Under the pieces are notes generated by a model. The model saw only the letters and a program-made list of their open reading frames with translations, searched no databases and had not been told where the DNA came from. A stretch of DNA of 16,095 bases from Methanoregula sp. GTDB lineage: Archaea > Halobacteriota > Methanomicrobia > Methanomicrobiales > Methanospirillaceae. The first letter of the stretch is position 1. Every line of letters starts with the position of its first letter. Positions 8,135 through 14,229 of the stretch are shown piece after piece. Made by a program: the position numbers and the translations under genes. The stretch is from contig JAKLGN010000015.1 in NCBI GenBank assembly GCA_022710665.1, forward strand, positions 1 through 16,095, in the 5' to 3' direction.

Positions 8135-8155
8135 TTGCCGGATCTCATCCGGCAA
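8135..8155. promoter_or_regulatory. Perfect 9-bp inverted repeat upstream of cbiM
   Basis: TTGCCGGAT (8135-8143) and ATCCGGCAA (8147-8155) are exact reverse complements separated by CTC. The pair ends 13 bases before the likely cbiM TATA box. It is the longest perfect short-spacer palindrome I noticed in the window and fits a homodimeric regulator site. It could also fold as a hairpin at the end of a short transcript. Confidence 0.5.
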
Positions 8156-8168
8156 CAACTAAAGCAAG

Positions 8169-8177
8169 TTTTATTTA
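8169..8177 (+). promoter_or_regulatory. Likely TATA box for cbiM
   Basis: TTTTATTTA centred near 8173 predicts transcription starting near 8200, giving a leader of about nine bases with no clear ribosome binding site before the ATG at 8209. The mRNA may be nearly leaderless. Confidence 0.35.
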
Positions 8178-8208
8178 GTTAAAACAAATAAACTTGGATC
8201 CGTTTATT

Positions 8209-8901
8209 ATGCATATCATGGAAGGATTCTTACCGTGGCAGTGGTGCGTGGTCTGGTGGATCATCGCTCTTCCCTGCCTCATGCTCGGAATATGGCAGCT
8301 GAAAAAAGTCCTGGCGGCAGATCGCGAAGCACTCCCCCTGCTGGGAGTGACCGGGGGATTTGTCTTCATCCTGTCGTCGCTGAAACTCCCGTCTGTCACG
8401 GGCAGTTGTTCCCATCCTACCGGAACCGGGCTCTCGACGATTTCGTTCGGGCCCTGGATTACGGCACTGATCTGTGCGATCGTTCTTTTGTTCCAGAGCA
8501 TGTTCCTTGCTCATGGCGGACTTTCCGTCCTTGGAGCCAACATTGTGTCGATGGGGATTGTCGGGCCGCTGGTCGGGTACGCAATATACCGGCTGCTCAA
8601 GAACACATCGCTCAATATCTACATCACCGTGTTTCTTGTGAGCGCTCTTGCGGACATGGCCACGTACGTCACAACATCCCTTGAGCTTGCGCTGGCGTAT
8701 CCGGCACAAGCCGGTGGCGTTGCAAACTCCTTTGCCATGTTCATGACAATCTTTGCCGTTACGCAGGTCCCCCTCGCGATTGTCGAAGGTGTCATCCTCG
8801 CACTGGTGTTCAAGTATATCGTGGCACTCAAACCCGACATCCTGATCCGGCTGGGTGTCTTCTCCGAAAAACAGATCGAAGCGGCGCGGAGTGAGTTCTG
8901 A
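8209..8901 (+). CDS. cbiM: Cobalt ECF transporter substrate-binding membrane component CbiM
   Basis: 230 residues. The ATG at 8209 is chosen over an upstream in-frame TTG at 8194 because CbiM proteins begin MHIMEGFLP and the free N-terminus with His2 takes part in metal binding. Other family landmarks are SCSHPTGTGLS (His69) and FLAHGGLSVLGANIVSMGI (His102), typical of the cobalt branch, plus about seven hydrophobic helices. It binds Co2+ at the outer face and works with CbiN, whose gene overlaps its stop by one base. Cobalt supplies the corrinoids of methanogen methyl transfer. CbiQ and CbiO, which normally follow, are absent from this window. Confidence 0.93.
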   Translation: MHIMEGFLPWQWCVVWWIIALPCLMLGIWQLKKVLAADREALPLLGVTGGFVFILSSLKLPSVTGSCSHPTGTGLSTISFGPWITALICAIVLLFQSMFLAHGGLSVLGANIVSMGIVGPLVGYAIYRLLKNTSLNIYITVFLVSALADMATYVTTSLELALAYPAQAGGVANSFAMFMTIFAVTQVPLAIVEGVILALVFKYIVALKPDILIRLGVFSEKQIEAARSEF

Positions 8902-9212
8902 TGGCGTTCAGATACACGCTCGAACTCCTTGCCGGAATCGCCGTTATCGGGTTCTGTGCCCTGTTCCTGTACACGAGTGCGACCATGAGCGGGGCGGAAT
9001 TTGCCGGTTCTGATAATATTGGTTCGGGACTTATCGCAAAACTCTCCGGAACACCTGTGGAAAATTTTCAACCATTAATCCCTCAGTGGGTGCCGCCAAG
9101 CGGGGAGATCGAGGCGTGCCTGTTTGCATTGCAGGCAGCCGTTGGCGGGATCCTGGTCGGGGGTGTATTTGGTTTCTGGCTCGGGCAGGCTCATGGAAAG
9201 AATATGAGATAA
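8901..9212 (+). CDS. cbiN: Cobalt ECF transporter component CbiN
   Basis: 103 residues with transmembrane helices at about 6-25 and 78-96 and a short outside loop containing a PQWVPPSGEIE segment, the usual CbiN layout. The start codon shares its A with the cbiM stop (TGATG), so translation is coupled. CbiN assists loading of the metal into CbiM. M plus N alone have been reported to support some uptake in bacteria. Here the next gene is an APC permease rather than cbiQ, and a T-run lies 11 bases after the stop. Confidence 0.88.
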   Translation: MAFRYTLELLAGIAVIGFCALFLYTSATMSGAEFAGSDNIGSGLIAKLSGTPVENFQPLIPQWVPPSGEIEACLFALQAAVGGILVGGVFGFWLGQAHGKNMR

Positions 9213-9222
9213 GAAAATCTGC

Positions 9223-9229
9223 TTTTTTT
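9223..9229 (+). terminator. Poly-T termination site after cbiN
   Basis: Seven consecutive T residues 11 bases after the cbiN stop. Archaeal RNA polymerase ends transcription at such runs without needing a hairpin. This supports cbiMN forming a two-gene unit. Confidence 0.5.
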
Positions 9230-9248
9230 ATCCCCCTCCTGTATCATT

Positions 9249-9261
9249 ATTACCCGGTAAT
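9249..9261. promoter_or_regulatory. Palindrome before the APC permease gene
   Basis: ATTACC-C-GGTAAT is a perfect 6-bp inverted repeat with a one-base centre, 14 bases before the ATG at 9276. A second partial half-site, CGGTAAC, follows at about 9268-9274. It lies where a repressor could block initiation or where the leader could fold. Confidence 0.35.
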
Positions 9262-9275
9262 CAGAACGGTAACAT

Positions 9276-10535
9276 ATGTCAGATACCGGGGCCCGGCCGG
9301 TCCTGAAACGCGAGATCGGCCTCTTCGACGCTACCGCGCTCGGTATCGGCGCAATCATCGGTTCCGGCATTTTCGTTGTCACCGGCATTGTCGCCGGGAT
9401 TGCCGGGCCGGCGATGGTCTTCTCCATTATTATTGCCGGCATCATTGCCGTCTTCTCGGCCATGAGTGTCGCTGAACTGGGAACATATCTTCCGGAAGAG
9501 GGCGGGACCTATGCCTATGCCCAGAAACTCATCTCCCCTTTCGCGGGATTCATCGCCGGGTGGATCTGGATCTTCTCCAACATCTTTGTCGGTGCGGCGG
9601 TCTCGCTGGGCTTTGCCCATTATTTCGTCACGATCTTCCCGTCAGTACCGGTTAAAGTCATCGCTGTCGTGATCTGCCTCATTTTCATCACCATCAATTA
9701 TCTGGGGCTGAAAGGATCGGTCCTTTTCAACAACCTCCTTGTCATGGCAAAGATCCTGATCCTCCTGTTCTTCATCGCGTTCGGTCTGGGATTTGTAAGG
9801 CTAGGAACCTTTATTCCCCTTGCGCCGGAAGGTCCGGTGGGGATCCTCAGCGGGGCCGCCCTCATCTTCTTTGCCTATACCGGGTTCGCTCGGGTTACCA
9901 TCATGGCCGAAGAGGTAAGGGACCCGGAGAAAACGATTCCCCGTTCGATCTACCTCGCGCTTGGAATCTCGACGGTTATCTATCTGTTCGTGAGCATTGT
10001 CGCTGTCGGCCTTGCCGGGGCACCGGCTCTCGCACATTCCGGCTCGCCCCTTGCCGATGCAATCGGGATGACCGGAAGTTCCGGGGCTATCCTGGTGATC
10101 TCGCTGGGAGCAATGATCGCAACAGCAAGCGTGCTTCTGACCACCATCATGGGAATATCCCGGATTGTCTTCTCCATGGCCCGCAGCCAGGATCTCCCCC
10201 CGCTGCTTGGCAGGATTCATCCCCGGTTCAGTACACCCCACTACGCGATTGTGATCACCGGTGCCTGCATGATCGCCGCCCTCCTTCTCGCGGACCTTGC
10301 GCTGGTCGTCTCGGTCAGCACGTTTGCGATGCTGCTCTATTACCTGATCGCCAACATCGCCGCACTCCGGCTGCCCCGGGAACACCGTAAGTATCCTGCG
10401 TGGGTGCCGATCATTGGAGCGCTGAGCTGTGTCGGGCTTATCTCATTTCTCAGCCCTGATTCTTGGATTATCGGTTGTATCGGGCTTGCGATAGGCGGAG
10501 TGTGGTTCTTTTTCCGCAGGAAAACGGTCGCATGA
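9276..10535 (+). CDS. APC-superfamily amino acid permease
   Basis: 419 residues with about twelve hydrophobic helices. The N-terminal segment, IGLFDATALGIGAIIGSGIF followed by VVTGI, is the hallmark helix-1 region of the amino acid-polyamine-organocation superfamily; its GIGAIIGSGIF break binds the substrate backbone. Other conserved stretches are AELGTYLPEEGGTYAYAQK and the loop EEVRDPEKTIPRSIYLAL. It should carry an amino acid or amine across the membrane by secondary transport. The substrate is not predictable. It is preceded by a palindrome and by the cbiN T-run, so it is probably a separate transcription unit with no functional tie to cobalt uptake. Confidence 0.92.
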   Translation: MSDTGARPVLKREIGLFDATALGIGAIIGSGIFVVTGIVAGIAGPAMVFSIIIAGIIAVFSAMSVAELGTYLPEEGGTYAYAQKLISPFAGFIAGWIWIFSNIFVGAAVSLGFAHYFVTIFPSVPVKVIAVVICLIFITINYLGLKGSVLFNNLLVMAKILILLFFIAFGLGFVRLGTFIPLAPEGPVGILSGAALIFFAYTGFARVTIMAEEVRDPEKTIPRSIYLALGISTVIYLFVSIVAVGLAGAPALAHSGSPLADAIGMTGSSGAILVISLGAMIATASVLLTTIMGISRIVFSMARSQDLPPLLGRIHPRFSTPHYAIVITGACMIAALLLADLALVVSVSTFAMLLYYLIANIAALRLPREHRKYPAWVPIIGALSCVGLISFLSPDSWIIGCIGLAIGGVWFFFRRKTVA

Positions 10536-10592
10536 ATCGCACCAATTATTCCCATTGTCTTTATTAATCCGGACAACTTCAGAGAACCTTAG

Positions 10593-10898
10593 GTGTTTTT
10601 CACGAGACGCATCACCATCAATGCCCTGGTCGATATCGGATGCCTGATAACGTTCATACCATCGTTCATATCCGGGCTGGTATTGTTCTTCTTCCTTCCA
10701 GCCGGTGGCGGAAGGGGCGGAAACTGGGCTACCTATCTTGGTCTTGCCCGCGACCAGTGGCTGAATATGCACAATTACTGGAGCCTGGCATTCTCCGCCC
10801 TGCTTATCATCCACCTGCTCCTCCACTGGATGTATTTCAGGAATATCCGGAAGTGTCTGAAGCCGGGTTCGAAAGATTTGGGTTCCTGCGAAAAGTGA
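10593..10898 (+). CDS. DUF4405-like small membrane protein (possible b-type haem anchor)
   Basis: 101 residues from a GTG at 10593. It has two hydrophobic helices, about 11-35 and 62-81, with a Gly-rich loop between. His60 in MHNYWS and His74 and His78 in IIHLLLHW are spaced like haem ligands, and the pattern matches DUF4405, a cytochrome b561-like membrane domain often tied to membrane electron transfer. An AG-GTG lies directly at the start with no separate ribosome binding site, and a TTTATTAA sequence lies about 30 bases upstream, so a leaderless mRNA is possible. The C-terminus is short, basic and cytosolic by charge. No redox partner is visible nearby. Confidence 0.75.
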   Translation: MFFTRRITINALVDIGCLITFIPSFISGLVLFFFLPAGGGRGGNWATYLGLARDQWLNMHNYWSLAFSALLIIHLLLHWMYFRNIRKCLKPGSKDLGSCEK

Positions 10899-10963
10899 CC
10901 GGACCCGGATTGTTGGAATACTTTTTTTGTAGAGCGGTTATCGATTGTGTCAGATAGCGATCC

Positions 10964-10995
10964 TTTAAATGATTTATGCGCATATGAGTAATTAT
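10964..10995 (+). promoter_or_regulatory. TATA box plus shared 22-bp element, copy 1
   Basis: A TTTAAAT box (10964-10970) is followed three bases later by the 22-base element at 10974-10995: TTATGCGCATATG, A, GTAATTAT. Its core TATGCGCATA is a perfect palindrome. TATA geometry puts the transcription start near 10993, so a bound protein would cover the initiation region. Copies 2 and 3 lie before the genes at 11909 and 13841. CGATCCTTTAAAT here also resembles CGATCCTTAAAT at copy 2. Confidence 0.8.
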
Positions 10996-11014
10996 CGTAC
11001 AACAACCGTACGAT
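10994..11014 (+). repeat. Inverted repeat in the leader of the Cys/His-rich gene
   Basis: ATCGTAC (10994-11000) and GTACGAT (11008-11014) are exact reverse complements around a seven-base loop. They start about where transcription should begin and end one base before the GGTGA ribosome binding site (11016-11020). A 5'-end mRNA hairpin or a second operator are both possible. Confidence 0.5.
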
Positions 11015-11024
11015 TGGTGAACAA

Positions 11025-11249
11025 ATGCCCAAAGACGCACTGCAAACATCCAATGATATACCGGAAACTGATGACGACTCAATCCACACCTGCGCATGCG
11101 GCGAACAGCACCGCCACCGGGCCGGGACAACCAGCCACCGCGAGGAATGCACGTCCCCGAAGAAATTCGGCGATACCTGCTGCTGCGGGTCCGGTGAGGC
11201 GGCGAAAGAAGCGCGTCACCGCTGCGGCCATGGGCCCCGGTGCCAGTGA
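11025..11249 (+). CDS. Small Cys/His-rich protein, probable metal or Fe-S binder
   Basis: 74 residues with eight Cys (23, 25, 42, 52, 53, 54, 67, 73) and six His (21, 29, 31, 38, 65, 69), including HTCACGEQHRH, DTCCCGSG and RHRCGHGPRC. The acidic N-terminus carries none. The ATG is supported by GGTGA four bases upstream and by its promoter. Third codon positions are strongly G/C, which favours this frame over a competing overlapping one (10969-11268). No signal peptide or membrane helix is seen, so it is cytosolic. I recognise no family; a small metal-storage or cluster-binding protein is the best guess. The shared promoter element ties it to the AtwA and NifX-like genes. Confidence 0.72.
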   Translation: MPKDALQTSNDIPETDDDSIHTCACGEQHRHRAGTTSHREECTSPKKFGDTCCCGSGEAAKEARHRCGHGPRCQ

Positions 11250-11326
11250 TCCGGCAATGGTTTTGTGAGCATAAAATCCCCGGGGCGAATAACGTCTCAC
11301 TCCTTTTTGAAGAATTCATGCGAACG

Positions 11327-11332
11327 TTAAAT
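11327..11332 (+). promoter_or_regulatory. Likely TATA box for the DUF134 gene
   Basis: TTAAAT, followed by CATTGAAAACCGTATAATAATT, predicts a start near 11356, shortly before the ATG at 11370. The downstream sequence retains only a weak echo (TAATAATT) of the 22-bp element seen at the neighbouring promoters, so it is not counted as a copy. Confidence 0.3.
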
Positions 11333-11369
11333 CATTGAAAACCGTATAATAATTGGTAAGGTGCAGCCC

Positions 11370-11738
11370 ATGACAGCAGGTGAAAAGGCAGATGCAGCTG
11401 AGTGTCCCCGGCGGGGCAGGCCCCGCGTGCGGCGCACGATTGCGGGCACATCCGAGTGCCGGTGTTACAAGCCCTGCTGCCGCGAGGAGGAAGGGCAGGG
11501 CGTCTCTCTCCAGCCGGACGAGATCGAGCTCCTCCGCCTCATCGACCTTGAAGGCCTTGAACAGGAGGAGGCGGCAGAACGGATGGGAGTCTCCCGCAAG
11601 ACCGCGTGGCGCGACCTGCACGAAGCCCGCCGGAAGCTTGTCGATGCATTGATCAACGGGAAAGGCATCAACATGGCGGGCTGCACGAAAGCTGCCGAAG
11701 GCCGGTGCCCCAAATGCCCGCGGAGCATTGATGAGTGA
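11370..11738 (+). CDS. DUF134 (UPF0251) Cys-rich DNA-binding protein
   Basis: 122 residues from the ATG at 11370, which has AAGGTG six bases upstream; an in-frame GTG at 11361 overlaps that site and is less likely. An RGRPRVRRTI segment (15-24) and a sigma-70 region 4-like helix-turn-helix (about 50-92, LRLIDLEGLEQEEAAERMGV then SRKTAWRDLHEARRKL) match the DUF134 family of predicted regulators. Eight cysteines stand out: C12, C30, C32, C36, C37, C105, C113 and C116, the last two in CPKC. A redox-, Fe-S- or metal-sensing regulator is plausible. DUF134 genes often accompany NifX-like and Mrp genes, as here. It is the prime candidate to bind the 22-bp element shared by its neighbours; that link is inference. 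Confidence 0.88.
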   Translation: MTAGEKADAAECPRRGRPRVRRTIAGTSECRCYKPCCREEEGQGVSLQPDEIELLRLIDLEGLEQEEAAERMGVSRKTAWRDLHEARRKLVDALINGKGINMAGCTKAAEGRCPKCPRSIDE

Positions 11739-11767
11739 GAAGAGGACAGCACTTTTTTCTTAAGCGG

Positions 11768-11843
11768 GCGGGACCCGGCATGCCGGAGCCTTCCAGAGCT
11801 TCCGGGAGATGCGTGCCGGCGCCCGTCCCGCACGCTCTTTTTT
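11768..11843 (+). terminator. Large hairpin and T-run after the DUF134 gene
   Basis: GCGGGAC (11768-11774) pairs with GTCCCGC (11825-11831), and CCGGCATGC (11775-11783) pairs with GCGTGCCGG (11811-11819, one G-U pair), leaving a five-base bulge. Six T residues follow at 11838-11843. It separates the DUF134 transcript from the next promoter, whose TATA box begins 12 bases later. A first T-run lies at 11753-11758. Confidence 0.65.
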
Positions 11844-11854
11844 GATCCCGATCC

Positions 11855-11884
11855 TTAAATCTTTATGCTCATATGCGTAATAAT
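11855..11884 (+). promoter_or_regulatory. TATA box plus shared 22-bp element, copy 2
   Basis: TTAAAT (11855-11860) is followed two bases later by TTATGCTCATATG, C, GTAATAAT at 11863-11884. It differs from copy 1 at three of 22 positions and from copy 3 at two. The predicted transcription start is near 11883. It drives the 47-residue peptide gene and probably atwA. Confidence 0.8.
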
Positions 11885-11903
11885 TCCCTGCGAAGCGAGG
11901 GAA
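11884..11903 (+). repeat. Leader hairpin enclosing the ribosome binding site
   Basis: TTCCCT (11884-11889) pairs with AGGGAA (11898-11903), and the loop contains GCGAAGC, a sequence known to form an unusually stable mini-hairpin. The purine-rich ribosome binding site before the ATG at 11909 lies in the 3' arm, so folding could limit translation. Confidence 0.45.
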
Positions 11904-11908
11904 GCGCA

Positions 11909-12052
11909 ATGCCGAATTTTGACGGGAAAGGACCTCTGAAACGCGGGCGGGTCATCGGCCGGGGCCGCGGGCCCTGCGGTCAGGATGGCCGTGAACAGGA
12001 AGAATCAGACCACAGCGATGGACCCGAGCCAGAGAACCGGAAGCCGGTGTAA
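11909..12052 (+). CDS. 47-residue DUF5320-like peptide upstream of AtwA
   Basis: The frame encodes MPNFDGKGPLKRGRVIGRGR followed by GPCGQDG and a charged tail ending RKPV. The MP-x-FDG-x-GP start and the Gly/Arg-rich GRGRGPC segment resemble the short DUF5320 proteins (often MPGFDGTGP and GGGRGYC) found beside NifX-like, DUF134 and Mrp genes in anaerobes. It has a single Cys at residue 23. It has its own promoter with the shared element, a GAGGGAA ribosome binding site and G/C-rich third codon positions, and it ends 19 bases before atwA. It is therefore probably cotranscribed with atwA. Function unknown; family placement rests on the N-terminal pattern only. Confidence 0.7.
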   Translation: MPNFDGKGPLKRGRVIGRGRGPCGQDGREQEESDHSDGPEPENRKPV

Positions 12053-12071
12053 ACCGGGAGTGTGAATACTC

Positions 12072-13667
12072 ATGCCACAACCATTCATCAGTGTGCAGGA
12101 TCTCTGCATGGATTATAACGATACCCGGGTCCTCAATAAGATCTCGTTCGAGATTCCCGAAGGCGAGATCATGGGTGTCATCGGGAGAAGCGGGGCCGGG
12201 AAGAGCGTACTCATGCACCTCCTCCGGGGCGTGGAAGACCCGCCAACAAAAGGTTCAATCATCTATCACATGGCCGCGTGCGACCGCTGCTCATTTATGG
12301 ATGTCCAGAGCCGCGCCGGAGGGAAATGTCCCGAATGCGGGGGGCATCTTTCTGCTGTGGACGTTAATCTCTGGGACGACAGGTCCAACGGGATGAAATC
12401 CCGCGTCATGAACCGGACCGCTATCATGTTCCAGCGCACGTTTGCACTGTATGGTGATGACCGGGTGATCGAGAATGTCCTGCACGCCCTCGATGACATC
12501 CGCTATCCGCAGGAACATGCAGTCAACCGGGCTGCCGACCTCATCGACCAGGTGAAACTTTCGCACCGGATGATGCATATCGCCCGCGACCTTTCCGGCG
12601 GAGAGAAGCAGCGGGTAGTTCTGGCCCGGCAGCTCGCGAAAAACCCGGCCATGCTCTTTGCCGACGAACCCACCGGTACGCTCGACCCTGAGACAGCCCG
12701 TCTGGTCCACGAGATGCTTCTTGATGCAGCAAAAAAGAATTCGATGGGTATGGTCGTCACCTCGCATTTCTCGCAGGTGATTGAGGACATGGCGAACCGT
12801 GCTATGCTGCTCGTTGACGGTGAGATCGCAGCCATCGGCTCACCAAAGACGGTGATACGTTCATTTGTCAAGGACTATCAGGAACTTGAATCAGCGGAGC
12901 CCGTGGAACCGGGGGAGAAGATCCTCGCTGCCCGGGACGTGAATAAACGGTACATTTCAGTCGATCGTGGCATGATAAAAGCGGTGAACATGGCCACATT
13001 CGATGTCTCAAAAAAGGAGATCTTCGGCATCATTGGCAAGAGCGGGGCGGGCAAGACCACCCTCTCCCGGATTATCGCAGGTATCATTGAGCCCACGAAC
13101 GGGGAGATGAATATCCGGATCGGTGACGACTGGGTGGACATGACAAAGCCGGGTGTCGAGGAGCGGGGCCGGGCAAAGGAGTACATCGGGCTCCTGCACC
13201 AGGAATATGACCTCTACCCGCACCGCACGGTCATCGACAACCTGACCGACTCGATTGGACTTGAGTTCCCCAAAGAGCTTGCGATCCGGAAAGCAGTTGT
13301 CACCCTGAAGATGGCGGGGTTCTCCGAAGAGAAAGCACGAGTAATCCTGAACCGCTTCCCGGGAGAACTCTCGGACGGCGAGCGGCACCGGGTCGCCCTT
13401 GCACAAGTGCTCATCAGGGAACCGCGTCTCGTGGTTCTTGACGAGCCGACCGGCACCATGGATCCTATTACCAAGCAGGATGTGAAGTCCTCGATCCTGC
13501 ATGCCCGCGACGAGATGGACGAGACGTTTATTGTTGTTTCGCACGACATGGACTTTGTCCGGGACATCTGCGACCGGGTCGCACTCATGCGGGGCGGGAA
13601 GATCATCGATATCGGGTTGACAAAAGAAATCCTTGCGCAGGTTACTGATGAGGACCGGAAAGAGTAA
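12072..13667 (+). CDS. atwA: Methyl-coenzyme M reductase activation component A2 (ABC-type ATPase)
   Basis: 531 residues with two ABC ATPase domains on one chain and no membrane segments. Domain 1: Walker A GRSGAGKS (38-45), Q121, LSGGEKQR (174-181), Walker B with E199, His232. It carries an inserted zinc-ribbon-like motif, CDRC (70-73) and CPEC (86-89), typical of component A2. Domain 2: Walker A GKSGAGKT (322-329), Q377, a divergent signature LSDGERHR (433-440), Walker B with E458, His491. Component A2 binds ATP and takes part in the ATP-dependent reductive activation of the nickel F430 centre of methyl-coenzyme M reductase. No mcr genes are in the window. The shared promoter element upstream of its probable operon ties it to the NifX-like and Cys/His-rich genes. 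Methanogens may carry several A2 copies; whether this is the main one cannot be told. Confidence 0.95.
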   Translation: MPQPFISVQDLCMDYNDTRVLNKISFEIPEGEIMGVIGRSGAGKSVLMHLLRGVEDPPTKGSIIYHMAACDRCSFMDVQSRAGGKCPECGGHLSAVDVNLWDDRSNGMKSRVMNRTAIMFQRTFALYGDDRVIENVLHALDDIRYPQEHAVNRAADLIDQVKLSHRMMHIARDLSGGEKQRVVLARQLAKNPAMLFADEPTGTLDPETARLVHEMLLDAAKKNSMGMVVTSHFSQVIEDMANRAMLLVDGEIAAIGSPKTVIRSFVKDYQELESAEPVEPGEKILAARDVNKRYISVDRGMIKAVNMATFDVSKKEIFGIIGKSGAGKTTLSRIIAGIIEPTNGEMNIRIGDDWVDMTKPGVEERGRAKEYIGLLHQEYDLYPHRTVIDNLTDSIGLEFPKELAIRKAVVTLKMAGFSEEKARVILNRFPGELSDGERHRVALAQVLIREPRLVVLDEPTGTMDPITKQDVKSSILHARDEMDETFIVVSHDMDFVRDICDRVALMRGGKIIDIGLTKEILAQVTDEDRKE

Positions 13668-13740
13668 ACTCTGTTTTTATCCTTTTCTGGTACGGGCTCA
13701 CCCGAACTGTCGGAATTCTTTCAACCAAAACTACTCCCTC

Positions 13741-13748
13741 TTTTTTTT
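13741..13748 (+). terminator. Poly-T termination site after atwA
   Basis: Eight T residues about 75 bases after the atwA stop, with an earlier run of five at 13674-13678. Either could end transcription; both precede the next promoter. Confidence 0.5.
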
Positions 13749-13795
13749 GCATCCCGGTCAGGCATCAGATCCTGAAATTTGACAGAATGTAATAG

Positions 13796-13827
13796 TTTAA
13801 ATCAATTATGCGCATATGGGTAATAAT
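13796..13827 (+). promoter_or_regulatory. TATA box plus shared 22-bp element, copy 3
   Basis: TTTAAAT (13796-13802) is followed three bases later by TTATGCGCATATG, G, GTAATAAT at 13806-13827. The predicted start is near 13825. Here the ribosome binding site GGGGAGG follows at once, with no leader hairpin, unlike copies 1 and 2. The element contains ATGs that extend the reading frame artificially to 13808. Confidence 0.8.
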
Positions 13828-13840
13828 GGGGAGGCAGATG

Positions 13841-14197
13841 ATGAAGATCTGTATCACGGCACGGGGAAAAACGCTGGACAGCGCCTTTGAATGCCATTTT
13901 GCGCGAGCGCCGTTTTTCATTTTCCATGACTCCAGCACCGGTAAAACCGAAGCAGTCCGGAACGGTTTTGTTATCAGCGATACGCGTATCGGCCAGAACG
14001 CGGTCCGGCTCCTGAAAACCAATGGGCTGGATGCGGTTATTACCGGGGAGATTGGTGAAAATGCTAGGGCTCTGCTGAAAGGTTCGGAGATCTCACTTCA
14101 CCTCTTCAACGGTCCGGGAACCGTCCGGCAGGCGATTGATGCAATCCTCCGGAGTCGGGCAGAAGAAGTGCCGGGGGGAGCCGGTTATCCGCACTGA
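13841..14197 (+). CDS. NifX/NifB C-terminal-type (dinitrogenase FeMo-cofactor biosynthesis family) protein
   Basis: 118 residues from the ATG at 13841, which has GGGAGG six bases upstream; the in-frame ATG at 13838 is too close and the frame's extension to 13808 runs through the promoter element. It is a single-domain member of the family shared by NifX, NafY and the NifB C-terminus: MKICITARGK, FECHFARAPFFIFHD (Cys18, His19), then IGQNAVRLLKTNGLDAVITG and IGENARALLKGSEI. Family proteins carry iron-sulfur precursors or cofactor. There are no nitrogenase structural genes here, so a role in nitrogen fixation is not implied. Neighbouring atwA, DUF134 and Mrp point to cluster handling for another enzyme, possibly MCR activation. 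That role is inference. Confidence 0.9.
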   Translation: MKICITARGKTLDSAFECHFARAPFFIFHDSSTGKTEAVRNGFVISDTRIGQNAVRLLKTNGLDAVITGEIGENARALLKGSEISLHLFNGPGTVRQAIDAILRSRAEEVPGGAGYPH

Positions 14198-14229
14198 AGG
14201 CGGGATACAGCCAGCGGTTGTGCCGCAGA

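Noticed and set aside
8203..8218. TTATTATGCATATCATGG at the cbiM start resembling the 22-bp element
   Set aside because: The likeness comes from the codons for MHIM; the GTAATWAT half and the TTAAAT spacing are missing.
10969..11268. Overlapping plus-strand frame of 99 codons over the Cys/His-rich gene
   Set aside because: It starts inside the promoter element upstream of the likely transcription start, has no ribosome binding site and poor codon pattern, whereas the frame at 11025 has GGTGA and G/C-rich third positions.
13841..14197. Nitrogenase cofactor gene (nifX) proper
   Set aside because: No nifHDKENB genes are visible; single-domain members of this family are widespread in non-fixing anaerobes, so no nif symbol is assigned.
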